Shown here: positions 9,079 to 18,120 of the stretch, piece by piece
How positions within the stretch are numbered: position 1 is the stretch's first letter
How the letters are laid out: the number at the start of each line of letters is the position of its first letter
DNA from: Ardenticatenaceae bacterium
GTDB taxonomy: Bacteria; Chloroflexota; Anaerolineae; Promineifilales; Promineifilaceae
Reading direction: 5' to 3'
Assembly: GCA_020634395.1 (NCBI GenBank)
Contig: JACKBU010000005.1
Coordinates: 1-64,000 of the forward strand
Length of the DNA stretch: 64,000 nucleotides
Notes under the pieces: model-generated
Databases searched by the model: none
What the model saw: only the letters and a program-made list of their open reading frames with translations
What the model was told of the DNA's origin: nothing
Made by a program: the position numbers and the translations under genes

Positions 9079-10446
9079 ATGGCTAAAAATCTCACTTCCA
9101 ATACGATAACCCGTCGGGATTTCCTTAAAATTGCCGGAAGCGCGGCGTTCCTGACGGCCGGGGCGAGCATTGTGCCCCACTACCTGCGCCGGGCGGTGCT
9201 GCCGGAAGAAGTGGTTGAAGCGCAAGGCGCGCCCTATGACCTGTATTATGCCGGCACCGACGGCTGGATTTCCCTCCCGCCCACACCGGCCATCCCGCCA
9301 TTCCATCCGGATAACCTGGCTCCCCCAGGGCTGACCACGTACATATTCGGGTTTCGCAACGTTTCGGGCATGGATGACATCCGGAAGAACAACCAAAAGA
9401 ACAAGGCCCAACACAATGCTCCCGTTTTCTGGGTGAATCAATACAATCCCAGCAGTCCGGTTGATTTTCGGATGCAGCTTACCAACCTGGGTCTGGCCCT
9501 TAGACCGGACTTGTTTGACGCGCATACCATTCACTGGCATGGGTTCCGCAATGTCATTCCCTTCTTTGACGGGGAGCCGACAACCTCTGTTTCGGTGCCT
9601 ACCGGCCGCGACTTTACATACATTTACCGGCCGCGCGAGGAAGGGACATACATGTTCCACTGCCACGTGGAGGATGTGGAGCACGTCCACATGGGCATGA
9701 CGAGCCTGGTGTTTGTACGCCCGATTCAGGATGGCATGACTTCTTACTATCCCAGCGGCAAGTATGCCTACAACGATGGCGACGGCTCGACGGGCTATGA
9801 CCGGGAGTTTGTGATGTTCCTCAGCGAGGTGTGGGCGGAGGCGCATTGGGCGGATGCCCACATCCAGCTGCCGGAGTGGAGCGATTACCGGGCGGACTTT
9901 GCGTTGTTAAACGGCCGTGTCTATCCCGATACCCTGGCCCCCAACTCCCCCATCAATGCCGCCCAGTCTGTGCACGCCCTGGCCGTGGAAACAGACGCCA
10001 ACGGCGACCTGATGACTAATCCCGGCTACGAACATTTGCAGTACCAGCCCCACTCCTCGCTGGTGACCTGCCAGCCCGGCGAGCGCGTTCTCCTGCGCTT
10101 TGCCAACCTGGGCTTCAAGGAATCGGCTATGACCCTGACCGGCATCAAAATGCGCGTGGTGGGCCGCGATGCCACCTTGCTGCGCGGCCGATATGGCACG
10201 CCTACCAGCTACGAGACCAATGTCATTTCCTGCAGCGCGGGAGAAAGTTATGACGTTATTTTTGAAGCCCCGCCTTACGACGGTTCCAGCGGTTTAGGCT
10301 ACGACCGGTATCTGCTGTACAACCGGGCGTATGCCCGGTCCAACAATCTGGCATCCGGCGGTTTTGGCGGACAAACCACCGAAGTGCGCGTATATCCTCC
10401 TGGCTCGCTGGCGTCGCAGGCGTATCCCAATGATTGGGGCCTCTAG
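9079..10446 (+). CDS. Tat-exported multicopper-oxidase-like protein with copper motifs
   Basis: This 455-aa protein has a twin-arginine signal (TRRDFLKIAGSAAFLTAG, RR at 12-13), so it is probably exported folded with its cofactor. The first cupredoxin domain carries HTIHWHG (H149, H152, H154) and FHCHVEDVEHVHMGM (H194, C195, H196, H202, M207), which match type 1 and type 2/3 copper motifs of multicopper oxidases. The second half (about 320-450) is cupredoxin-like but has no second pair of His-rich motifs, so a complete trinuclear site is not visible in this chain alone. The ribosome-binding site is AAGGAG, 8 nt before the ATG. It heads three cupredoxin genes. Oxidase activity is inferred; a nitrite-reductase-like or electron-transfer role is possible. 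Confidence 0.85.
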   Translation: MAKNLTSNTITRRDFLKIAGSAAFLTAGASIVPHYLRRAVLPEEVVEAQGAPYDLYYAGTDGWISLPPTPAIPPFHPDNLAPPGLTTYIFGFRNVSGMDDIRKNNQKNKAQHNAPVFWVNQYNPSSPVDFRMQLTNLGLALRPDLFDAHTIHWHGFRNVIPFFDGEPTTSVSVPTGRDFTYIYRPREEGTYMFHCHVEDVEHVHMGMTSLVFVRPIQDGMTSYYPSGKYAYNDGDGSTGYDREFVMFLSEVWAEAHWADAHIQLPEWSDYRADFALLNGRVYPDTLAPNSPINAAQSVHALAVETDANGDLMTNPGYEHLQYQPHSSLVTCQPGERVLLRFANLGFKESAMTLTGIKMRVVGRDATLLRGRYGTPTSYETNVISCSAGESYDVIFEAPPYDGSSGLGYDRYLLYNRAYARSNNLASGGFGGQTTEVRVYPPGSLASQAYPNDWGL

Positions 10447-10480
10447 ACCAATCCGTTCACTCAGAAAAAGGAGCAAGAAA

Positions 10481-11809
10481 ATGCGAAAATTTAGTATTAA
10501 GTGGCTGGGATGGGGATTGGTTTTGGTGGTCGGGGTGGCGTTATGGGCCGCGACCCGCGGCGCCAAACCGCAGGCCGTGGAAGCCCAAACAACGGCCGTG
10601 CCACGCACGGGCATTGTCTGTACCTCCGACGCCAGCCCCAATCCAACCTTTACCCTGACCACGCAAACAGGCTACATCATCCTGCCCGATGGCAATACGG
10701 TGTTTATGTGGGGTTATTCCGCCGGGGACTCGCCTTTCCAACATCCCGGCCCAGTGTTATGCGTCAATGAAGGCGACACGGTGACTATTGTTTTGCAAAA
10801 CACGCTGCCAGAGGACGTTTCCGTAATGTTCCCAGGGCAGGAAGAAGTGCTTGCGAACGGCGCTCCGGCTCAGCCCCAATTCGACAGCGGGGGCAACCTG
10901 ACTTCGCTGACCAACGTGGCGGCGGCCAACGGCGGCAGCGTAACCTACAGCTTTGTAGCCTCGAATCCTGGCACCTACATCTATGAAAGTGGCACCAATG
11001 CGCGGAAGCAGGTGAGCATGGGCTTGTTCGGGGCGTTGATTGTACGGCCGTCCATGGGTTCCGGCTTCGTCTACGACCGGTCAGACAGCCAGTTCACCCC
11101 AGCAGAAGAATTCCTGGTCTTACTGTCCGAAATTGACCCGTACCAGCATCAGGCGGTAGAAAGCGGCCTGCCTTTCAACATCAATAATTACAAACCCCGC
11201 TACTGGCTGATTAACGGCCGTGGTTTCCCCGACAGCATCGCTGACAATTACGCTTCCTGGCTGCCTGCTCAGCCTTACGGCGCGCTGGCCCTCATCCACG
11301 AATTCAACGACACGCTGCCCCCCAGCGATCCCAACTACCACCCACTTCCGGGCATGATCCGCTATGTAAATGTGGGTACAGAAGATTATCCCTTCCACCC
11401 GCACGGCAATAACGGCCTGGTAATTGGGCGAGACGGCCGTCCCCTGGCTGGCCCTGCCGGAGAAGACCTGTCGTTCGAGAAGTTCGATATCAACATCGGC
11501 CCCGGCCAAACCTGGGACATCCTCTTTAGATGGTACGACGCTGAGCATTACGATGCCGACACCAACCCCGTGCCTGTGACGGTTCCCAGCCTGGCCAACA
11601 TGGTGTTGGGTCAGTTCTTTAGCGGCAGCCCATACCTGGGCACCAAGGTGACGTTACCTCCCGGCTCCCAAACGCTTAACCAGTGCGGCGAGTACTACAT
11701 CATCTCGCACAACCATGCCCTGTACCAGATCACTTCCTGGGGCGTCACCATGACGGGGCCTATCACATATTTGCGTATCGATCCGGCCATGCCAAACCAG
11801 TGTCCCTAA
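10481..11809 (+). CDS. Exported cupredoxin-domain protein, second of three, with partial copper motifs
   Basis: This 442-aa protein starts at ATG 10481, preceded by AAAGGAGC; longer in-frame starts overlap the previous gene. An N-terminal membrane helix or signal (WLGWGLVLVVGVALWAA) is present. The first cupredoxin-like domain has the right frame (PVLCVNEGDTVTIVLQN ... GTYIYESGTNARKQVSMG) but the expected His-Cys-His is replaced by ESG. The C-terminal region keeps YPFHPHGNN (H306, H308) and SHNHALYQ (H410, H412), resembling the histidine pairs of the last domain of multicopper oxidases, with Asn where the type 1 Cys would be. It could therefore complement the preceding protein. That pairing is inference. 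Confidence 0.8.
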   Translation: MRKFSIKWLGWGLVLVVGVALWAATRGAKPQAVEAQTTAVPRTGIVCTSDASPNPTFTLTTQTGYIILPDGNTVFMWGYSAGDSPFQHPGPVLCVNEGDTVTIVLQNTLPEDVSVMFPGQEEVLANGAPAQPQFDSGGNLTSLTNVAAANGGSVTYSFVASNPGTYIYESGTNARKQVSMGLFGALIVRPSMGSGFVYDRSDSQFTPAEEFLVLLSEIDPYQHQAVESGLPFNINNYKPRYWLINGRGFPDSIADNYASWLPAQPYGALALIHEFNDTLPPSDPNYHPLPGMIRYVNVGTEDYPFHPHGNNGLVIGRDGRPLAGPAGEDLSFEKFDINIGPGQTWDILFRWYDAEHYDADTNPVPVTVPSLANMVLGQFFSGSPYLGTKVTLPPGSQTLNQCGEYYIISHNHALYQITSWGVTMTGPITYLRIDPAMPNQCP

Positions 11810-11826
11810 GGGCTAAGGAGAATAAC

Positions 11827-14820
11827 ATGACGAGTAAACACTTATTTTCGAGTCCGCCCAAACTGGGCACGTGGCTGGCAATCCTGGTGGCCCTGCTGAT
11901 CGCTGCCGGCGGCAGCGTTGGCGCGGTAGCCGCGGCCCCCGCTCAGCAGACGGCTTCCATCGATCTTTGCGCCACCACGGGTACCGTCACTATGCCCAAC
12001 AACGCCTCAATTACCATTTGGGGTTATGCGCCCGGCGATTGCAGCGACAGCCCAACGGCCACCCTGCCCGGTCCTACCCTGGAAGTGAACGAAGGCGATG
12101 TTGTCACGGTGAACCTGTATAACAACCTGCCGGAGAACAGCGCCTTACTGCTCCAGGGCCAGGCCATGATTCCTGACCTGGAAGGTGCCCCGGGTGGTGG
12201 CTCGCAAACCTATACTTTCACCGCCAGCGCGCCGGGCACGTATCTTTACGAGGCCGGCCCCACACCCAACGGGCAGCACCAGGCGGCGATGGGCATGTAT
12301 GGCGCTTTGGTTGTCCGCTCGGCCACGGCCGGGCAGGCTTATAACGATCCCGACACCGCCTACGACGTTGAAGCCGTACTGGTCCTCAGCGAAATCGATC
12401 CCAACCTAAACAACAGCAGCACACCGGCAGCCTTCGACATGCGTAACTATAAACCGCGATATTTCCTGATTAATGGAGCCGCTTATCCCGATACGGCGGC
12501 TGTTCCGGCGCTCGCCGGAGACCGCGTGCTGCTGCGCTACGTCAATGCCGGCGTGGACTTTCATTCGATGGCACTGCTGGGACTGCATCAGACAGTGATT
12601 GCCAATGACGGCAGCCTGTTAGATTTCTCGCACGCCATGGTGGCCGAGACATTCGGTCCGGGCCAGACGGTGGACACCATTGCCACCATCCCGGTCACGG
12701 CCGTTGCCGGCAGCCAGTTCGCCCTTTACGATGGTGACCTGATGCAGCACAACAGCAACGCGGCCGGCGCGGGCGGCATGCTCACCTTCCTGACGGTGGG
12801 CACAACCCCACCGCCGGGAGCCGACGAAACCGGGCCTACTGTCAGCAGTGTCTTGCTGGTTCCCAATCCGACAGATGGCACAACGGCCGTCTCCCTTAGC
12901 GCCACCGTCAGCGACGCCAGCACCGGTAATTCAAACGTTAGCGCCGCCGAATACTTCATCGACGCCATTGGCGCGGATGGCAGCGGCACGGCGATGAGCG
13001 GCGCGTTCGGTTCACCGACGACGGCCGTGAACGCCACCCTCAGCACAGCGCTTCTGGCGACGCTCTCCAGCGACAGCCACACCATCTTCGTGCACGGCCA
13101 GGACAGCGCCGGTAACTGGGGCGCGACCAACTTCGCCATTCTGAATCTGGATGCCGGCGGGCCGACGACCAGCGGCGTTACGCTGACGCCCGACCATACC
13201 AACGGCACGGTGGGCGTGGCTGTGCATGCCACCGGCGATGACAGCGGCAGCGGCGGCGCCGATATCGCCGCGGCGGAATACAGGATTGATGGCGGAACGG
13301 CCGTGTCCATGAACGTCGGTACGGCCGCGCCAATTACCAGCCTGGACCAGACCATACCGGCGGCCGTCGTCAACAGCCTGACCGAAGGGGTGCACAGTGT
13401 CTCCGTGCGCAGCCAGGATGCGTTTGGCAATTGGGGCGCCGCGGCCAGCGCCGATCTCGTTATTGACAAGACGGGTCCGGCGACCAGCGGCGTTAGCGCC
13501 GCGCCCAATCCCAACAATGGGCAGCAGCCGATCAATTCTGGCACTCCTGCCGTGCGCGTCACAGCGACCCTAAACGACACGGCATCCAACATCGTCGCCG
13601 CGGAAGGTTTTATTGATACGGAGGGGACGAATGGCACGGGCTTCGTTTTCGCTGCCGCCGATGGGCAGCTCGACAGTCTATCTGAAGTGACCCTCTCCGA
13701 CATCCCGCTGGCAACCATCAACCTGCTCCCGGCTGGCAACCACACCATCTACGTGCATGGCAAAGACGCAGCCGGCAACTGGGGCCCCACCAGCAGCACC
13801 ATTCTGCTGGTCGACAAGACGGCGCCGACGGTTAGCGGCACAGCCGCTGTGCCCAATCCCACGGCCGGCTCCGCGAGCGTCACGCTGACTGCCACGGCAA
13901 ACGATGCCTCGACGGCCGTTACCGCCGCCGAATGGTTTACCGGCGCCGATCCGGGTGTGGGAAACGGCACGGCCATGACGGTGAGTGGGACCGGTCCGTG
14001 GAGCCTGGCCGCCACCCTCAACGTCAGCAGTTGGCCCATTGGCAGTTATACGCTGAACGTACGGGCACGGGATGCGGCCGGGAACTGGAGTGCGCTCAGC
14101 AGCACGGTCCTCGTCGTCAGCGTGCCGCCGGTGAGCTTCTCCACGCTGGGCAACACCAACCCGCCCGGCGTCGGCGGCGCGGCCGATGATGCCGACCTCT
14201 ACCAGTGGAACGGAACCTACAGCCGCCTGTTCGATGCCACAGCGGCGGGACTGCCGGGCAGCGCCAACGTCGACGCTTACCATCGCGTCGACGCCACACA
14301 CTTCTACCTGTCGTTCAGTAGTACCACAACCTTTGTGCCCGGCCTGGGTAACGTGCAGGACGAAGACGTGGTGTACTACAACAACGGCGTCTGGTCGGTG
14401 TACTTCGATGGCACGGCCCATGGTCTGACCAGCAGCAATGAAGACATTGACGCCATCAGCATTGTGGGCAGTGTGTTGTACTTCTCGACGGTAGGCAATA
14501 CCAACCCGCCCGGCGTCGGGGGCTTTCCGGATGATGCCGATATCTACAGTTGGAACGGCAGCAGTTATGCCCGCGTCTGGGATGCTTCGACCCATGGCTT
14601 ATCCGGCTTCACCGACGTGGATGGCGTGAAGGTGATTGATGCCACGCACTTGTATCTCTCGTTCAACGGCACGGTGACGAATGTGCCCGGGCTGGGTTTT
14701 GAGCAGGATGAGGACGTGGTGTACTACAACAACGGCGTCTGGTCGGTGTACTTTAACGGCACAGCGTATGGGCTGGGAACAAGCGGTAATCTGGACATTG
14801 ATGGCTTTGATATTCCCTAA
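11827..14820 (+). CDS. Exported cupredoxin-like protein with four Ig-like repeats and two C-terminal ~110-aa repeats
   Basis: This 997-aa protein starts at ATG 11827 after AAGGAG. It has a signal peptide (LAILVALLIAAGGSVGAVAAA). Residues about 40-330 are a cupredoxin pair clearly homologous to the preceding protein (EVNEGDVVTVNLYNNLPEN, GTYLYEAG, MGMYGALVV, YKPRYFLINGAAYPD), but nearly all copper-ligand histidines are gone. Four ~100-aa Ig-like repeats follow (about 335-755), each with PNP, AAE-FID and a (D/F)-AGNWG signature. The last ~240 residues are two copies of the ~110-aa repeat also found in the 2203-aa protein. It looks like a structural or binding relative of the two upstream proteins rather than an oxidase. 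No anchor motif is visible. Confidence 0.83.
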   Translation: MTSKHLFSSPPKLGTWLAILVALLIAAGGSVGAVAAAPAQQTASIDLCATTGTVTMPNNASITIWGYAPGDCSDSPTATLPGPTLEVNEGDVVTVNLYNNLPENSALLLQGQAMIPDLEGAPGGGSQTYTFTASAPGTYLYEAGPTPNGQHQAAMGMYGALVVRSATAGQAYNDPDTAYDVEAVLVLSEIDPNLNNSSTPAAFDMRNYKPRYFLINGAAYPDTAAVPALAGDRVLLRYVNAGVDFHSMALLGLHQTVIANDGSLLDFSHAMVAETFGPGQTVDTIATIPVTAVAGSQFALYDGDLMQHNSNAAGAGGMLTFLTVGTTPPPGADETGPTVSSVLLVPNPTDGTTAVSLSATVSDASTGNSNVSAAEYFIDAIGADGSGTAMSGAFGSPTTAVNATLSTALLATLSSDSHTIFVHGQDSAGNWGATNFAILNLDAGGPTTSGVTLTPDHTNGTVGVAVHATGDDSGSGGADIAAAEYRIDGGTAVSMNVGTAAPITSLDQTIPAAVVNSLTEGVHSVSVRSQDAFGNWGAAASADLVIDKTGPATSGVSAAPNPNNGQQPINSGTPAVRVTATLNDTASNIVAAEGFIDTEGTNGTGFVFAAADGQLDSLSEVTLSDIPLATINLLPAGNHTIYVHGKDAAGNWGPTSSTILLVDKTAPTVSGTAAVPNPTAGSASVTLTATANDASTAVTAAEWFTGADPGVGNGTAMTVSGTGPWSLAATLNVSSWPIGSYTLNVRARDAAGNWSALSSTVLVVSVPPVSFSTLGNTNPPGVGGAADDADLYQWNGTYSRLFDATAAGLPGSANVDAYHRVDATHFYLSFSSTTTFVPGLGNVQDEDVVYYNNGVWSVYFDGTAHGLTSSNEDIDAISIVGSVLYFSTVGNTNPPGVGGFPDDADIYSWNGSSYARVWDASTHGLSGFTDVDGVKVIDATHLYLSFNGTVTNVPGLGFEQDEDVVYYNNGVWSVYFNGTAYGLGTSGNLDIDGFDIP
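14131..14817 (+). repeat. Two further copies of the ~110-aa repeat (coding)
   Basis: The units start near 14131 and 14479. They share NTNPPGVGG, DDAD, W-NG, THFYLSF or THLYLSF, VPGLG, QDEDVVYYNNGVWSVYF and NGTA or DGTA with the four copies at 7498-8987. The near-identical DNA of the two DEDVVYYNNGVWSVYF segments here suggests recent duplication within this gene. Confidence 0.85.
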
Positions 14821-14830
14821 AGTTTGAATG

Positions 14831-14859
14831 GGCGGGGCGGGTTCTGTGCCCGCCCCGCC
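14831..14859 (+). terminator. GC-rich hairpin after the third cupredoxin gene
   Basis: An 11-bp perfect stem GGCGGGGCGGG (14831-14841) pairs with CCCGCCCCGCC (14849-14859) around a 7-nt loop, beginning 11 nt after the stop codon. No T-tract follows. It probably ends or pauses transcription of the cupredoxin genes. Confidence 0.6.
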
Positions 14860-14884
14860 TGACAGGTAAACGTGGAGAGTTGTC

Positions 14885-15382
14885 ATGGTAGATGAAAAGG
14901 TGATCGCTCCAGAGGGGACGGCCGTTCGTCCGCGAAAGTCCATCCTTCTCCTGGTGCTGCTGGCCGGGTTGGTGATGGCGGCCGGCGGTGTCTTGTATCG
15001 GCAGGGTTGGCGGCCGGGTGGTGGGCCTTTCAGCCGCCAGACCATCTCGGCGCAAACGTTGTCCGACGAGTATGGCCTACGTGTGAATCTGGTTGCTGTA
15101 ACGGCCGTGGGCGGATTGGTCGATTTGCGCCTGAAGGTACTGGACGCCGAAAAGGCCAAACGTCTGCTCCAGGATGCCGGTGATGCGCCCATTCTTTATG
15201 TGGGAGAAAAAGGCACTGTCCTGACTGCGCCACAGGATAACATATTTGATCTGCTCAATGGCCTGGAGGACGGCGGCAACATTTTCCTGGTGTATCCCAA
15301 CACCGGAAATGCAGCCAGGGCTGATATGCCCGTAACTGTCCAGTTTGGTGACATACGCCTGGAGCCTATCACGCTCAAGTAG
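14885..15382 (+). CDS. Small membrane-anchored protein of unknown function (paralogue of the gene at 17582)
   Basis: This 165-aa protein has a cytoplasmic N-terminus, one membrane helix (ILLLVLLAGLVMAAGGVLY, about 20-38) and an outside domain of about 120 residues. I do not recognise the family. It aligns with the protein at 17582-18064 along its length: YGLRVNLVAVTAVGG-VD versus YGIHISMIAVTAGGGVID, then a V-DA-KA segment, a P-L-V---GT segment, and a final VTVQFGDIRLE versus VTVVLGDLRLQ. The two paralogues flank the subtilisin gene. The ribosome-binding site is GGAG, 8 nt before the ATG. A partner or chaperone role for the protease is possible but unsupported beyond position. Confidence 0.8.
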   Translation: MVDEKVIAPEGTAVRPRKSILLLVLLAGLVMAAGGVLYRQGWRPGGGPFSRQTISAQTLSDEYGLRVNLVAVTAVGGLVDLRLKVLDAEKAKRLLQDAGDAPILYVGEKGTVLTAPQDNIFDLLNGLEDGGNIFLVYPNTGNAARADMPVTVQFGDIRLEPITLK

Positions 15383-15413
15383 CGGCTCTGTGCAGGCGAG
15401 GATTACTGAAATC

Positions 15414-17546
15414 ATGCGTAAGTTAACGATATTAGCGGCTATCCTGGTGCTAAGTGTGGTTCTGTTTGGCCGCGCTGCCGCCGCAGGTGGCTTTATTTCC
15501 CCGGATCTATCGGCAGGCGGGGCTTCTGCCTTGCCAGATGCCAGCCTCAAGATTGCCCCCCAGGTGCGGACCCAGCTGGCGGCGCTCGATGCCGACCAGA
15601 CGACCACCGTCATCGTTACCCTGGCCGGGCAAGAGAATCTGAGCCGCCTGGCCATTGGGGGGCGAAACGCGCGGCAAAGGGCCATAATCAGGGCGCTGCG
15701 AGCCAGAGCGCTTGCCGGCCAGCGCCGCATCATTGCCTTCCTGACGACACGCAGCGCCCAGGGGCGGGTAGACGATTTTTACTCGTTTTGGGTGTTTAAC
15801 GGGCTGTCTGTGACGGCCACGGCCGACGTCATTAGCGAACTGGCCGCCCGCAGCGACGTGCAGTCAATTACCGGGGACGAACTGCCCATCGTGCCGGTGT
15901 CTAATCCAGCTCTCAATCCGGCCGGAGATAACCTGGTGGTGACCCATGCCCCGGCTTTGTGGGATTTGGGATATGCAGGCCAGGGGGTGGTGGTGGCCAG
16001 TATGGATTCGGGTGTGGATGTTTCGCACCCGGACCTGGCGGCAAAATGGCGCGGCGGCAGCAACAGCTGGTTCGATCCGTATAACCAGCATCCCAGCACG
16101 CCGACGGATCTGTCCGGGCATGGCACGTGGACGATGGGGGTGATGGTGGGAGGCGACAGCGGTGGCACCGTGATTGGCATGGCGCCGCAAGCGCAGTGGA
16201 TCGCCGTTAAAATATTCGATGATGCTGGTTCGGCTACGGCTACGGCCGTTCATGAGGGCTTCCAGTGGTTGTTGGATCCCGACGGGGATCCCAATACGGC
16301 TGATGCGCCGCACGTCGTTAACAATTCCTGGGCTTACGGTTTCCCGGGCTGTGATCTGGAGTTTCAGCTCGATCTGCAGGCACTGTTGGCCGCAGGGATT
16401 GTGCCGGTTTTTGCCGCCGGTAATTTTGGACCTGGGACGGCCAGCGTCAGCCCGGCGAATTATCCCGAAGCGCTGGCGGTAGGAGCGGTGAATAACAGCG
16501 ATCAGATTTATGCTTACAGCAGCCGCGGACCTTCGGCGTGCGGGGAAGCATCAACGGTTTACCCGGAAATCGCGGCGCCGGGGGTGAATATCTGGACATC
16601 GGACCTGTTTGGTTTGTATTACCAGGCGACGGGTACTTCGCTGGCGGCGCCGCACGTGAGTGGAGCGCTGGCCTTGTTGTTGAGCGCCTTTCCCGACTTG
16701 ACGGCCGAACAGCAGCGGGCGGCGTTGTTGGATACGGCCGTTGACCTGGGCGTGCCGGGTCCGGACAATGTTTTTGGCTACGGCCGTGTGGATGTGTTGG
16801 CGGCTTACCAGTTGCTGGGCAGCGGCGGCCAGAATCCTACCCCGACCCCGACGGCGACGGCGACGCCAACGATGACGCCTACGCCCACACCTACAGCAAC
16901 AGCAACAGCAACGGCTATGCCCGACGATCTGATCTTTAGCGATGGTTTCGAGGCCGGTGACTTTTCCTCGTGGACGGCCGTTTACGACCGAGAACACGAT
17001 CTTGCGGTCTCACCTGCAGCAGCGCTGGTGGGCGGCAAAGGGCTGACTGCCCTGATCGATAACAGGGCGGCCATGTACCTGCGCGACAACACTCCATACC
17101 AGGAGTCGCGTTATCGGGTGCGCTTTTACTTCGATCCGAACAGCATCGCCATGAACGCCGGCAATACCCACCGCATCTTTGCCGGCCGCAGCAGCAGTGC
17201 GGAAGTGGTCCGTATTGACTTCCGCTACGCGAGCGGCGCCTATCAACTACGGGCCAGCGCCCGCACCGACGCCGGCAGCTACGTCAACACGTCCTGGTAT
17301 ACCATCAGCGATGCCCCACATGCAGTGGAGTTCGACTGGCAGGCTGCCAGCGCCGGGGCCAACAACGGGTATCTGGCCTTGTGGATTGATACGGTCTTGC
17401 GGCAAACGAAAAGTAGTATCGATAACGATACCATGCGAATTGAGGAAGCCCGCCTGGGACCGTTGAGCGGGTTGGATTCGCCGACCAGGGGCACAGAGTT
17501 GTTTGACGACTTTGTATCGCGCCGGCTGAACTTTATTGGTCCTTAA
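15414..17546 (+). CDS. Secreted subtilisin-like serine protease (peptidase S8) with a C-terminal extension
   Basis: This 710-aa exported protease has a signal peptide (LTILAAILVLSVVLFGRAAAA) and an N-terminal region resembling a propeptide (TTTVIVTLAGQENL). The S8 domain (about 170-460) has all three catalytic residues: D198 in MDSGVDVSHPDL, H236 in SGHGTW and S409 in GTSLAAPHVSGALALLL. The oxyanion region is AAGNFGPG. A Thr/Pro linker (PTPTPTATATPTMTPTP) leads to a ~200-aa C-terminal domain starting FSDGFEAGDFSSW, which looks like a beta-sandwich of lectin or laminin-G type. I chose ATG 15414 because an upstream start would cost the signal peptide its N-terminal position. It lies between two paralogous membrane-anchored proteins and may process or degrade surface proteins. 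Confidence 0.93.
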   Translation: MRKLTILAAILVLSVVLFGRAAAAGGFISPDLSAGGASALPDASLKIAPQVRTQLAALDADQTTTVIVTLAGQENLSRLAIGGRNARQRAIIRALRARALAGQRRIIAFLTTRSAQGRVDDFYSFWVFNGLSVTATADVISELAARSDVQSITGDELPIVPVSNPALNPAGDNLVVTHAPALWDLGYAGQGVVVASMDSGVDVSHPDLAAKWRGGSNSWFDPYNQHPSTPTDLSGHGTWTMGVMVGGDSGGTVIGMAPQAQWIAVKIFDDAGSATATAVHEGFQWLLDPDGDPNTADAPHVVNNSWAYGFPGCDLEFQLDLQALLAAGIVPVFAAGNFGPGTASVSPANYPEALAVGAVNNSDQIYAYSSRGPSACGEASTVYPEIAAPGVNIWTSDLFGLYYQATGTSLAAPHVSGALALLLSAFPDLTAEQQRAALLDTAVDLGVPGPDNVFGYGRVDVLAAYQLLGSGGQNPTPTPTATATPTMTPTPTPTATATATAMPDDLIFSDGFEAGDFSSWTAVYDREHDLAVSPAAALVGGKGLTALIDNRAAMYLRDNTPYQESRYRVRFYFDPNSIAMNAGNTHRIFAGRSSSAEVVRIDFRYASGAYQLRASARTDAGSYVNTSWYTISDAPHAVEFDWQAASAGANNGYLALWIDTVLRQTKSSIDNDTMRIEEARLGPLSGLDSPTRGTELFDDFVSRRLNFIGP

Positions 17547-17581
17547 AGCGGTCTGGCCTGATTCAGGCAAGGTATGTGGGC

Positions 17582-18064
17582 ATGAACGGAATCTTTATAC
17601 AAAAAAAACTGAGCCAACCGGGTCGTTTGACGCGCGTCATTTTGTTGGCGGCCGGTGGGCTGTTTATTGCTGTCTGGTTTCTCGTTTCGGCTTACCAGAC
17701 TGGCATATCGGCCAGGTTTCCAGACCGGGCCAGCGTGGAAACGGCAATCGAGGATCAGTATGGCATCCACATTTCTATGATTGCCGTAACGGCCGGTGGA
17801 GGGGTAATCGACTTCCGATTTCAGGTGACGGATGCGGACAAGGCTACGGATTATATGCACGGCGCTTATGAGGATTTGCCGGTCTTGATTGTGGAAGATA
17901 CGGGGACGTGGATTACCCCACGGCCGCATACGCACCATGTGAACTATGAATACGGCCGTACGTACTATCATATTTATCGTAATCCTGGTGGTGCGGTTAA
18001 ACCAGGGGCTTTTGTGACGGTGGTTTTAGGGGATTTGCGCCTGCAACACGTAGTGGTTCGCTAG
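17582..18064 (+). CDS. Small membrane-anchored protein, paralogue of the gene at 14885
   Basis: This 160-aa protein has a basic N-terminus, one membrane helix (VILLAAGGLFIAVWFLVSAY, about 20-39) and an outside domain. It shares the pattern YG-(H/R)-(I/V)-(S/N)-(M/L)-(I/V)AVTA-GG-(V/L)-D-R and the closing GD-RL motif with the protein at 14885, with similar length and spacing. The start is ATG 17582 with AAGG nine bases upstream; an in-frame GTG at 17576 would add two residues. It follows the protease gene by 35 nt and is probably in the same transcript. Function is unknown. Confidence 0.78.
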   Translation: MNGIFIQKKLSQPGRLTRVILLAAGGLFIAVWFLVSAYQTGISARFPDRASVETAIEDQYGIHISMIAVTAGGGVIDFRFQVTDADKATDYMHGAYEDLPVLIVEDTGTWITPRPHTHHVNYEYGRTYYHIYRNPGGAVKPGAFVTVVLGDLRLQHVVVR

Positions 18065-18120
18065 AAAGGGGTTGTCTTCTGCGCATAGTAGGTCGTACAA
18101 TTTACGGCAGGGAGAGGGAA

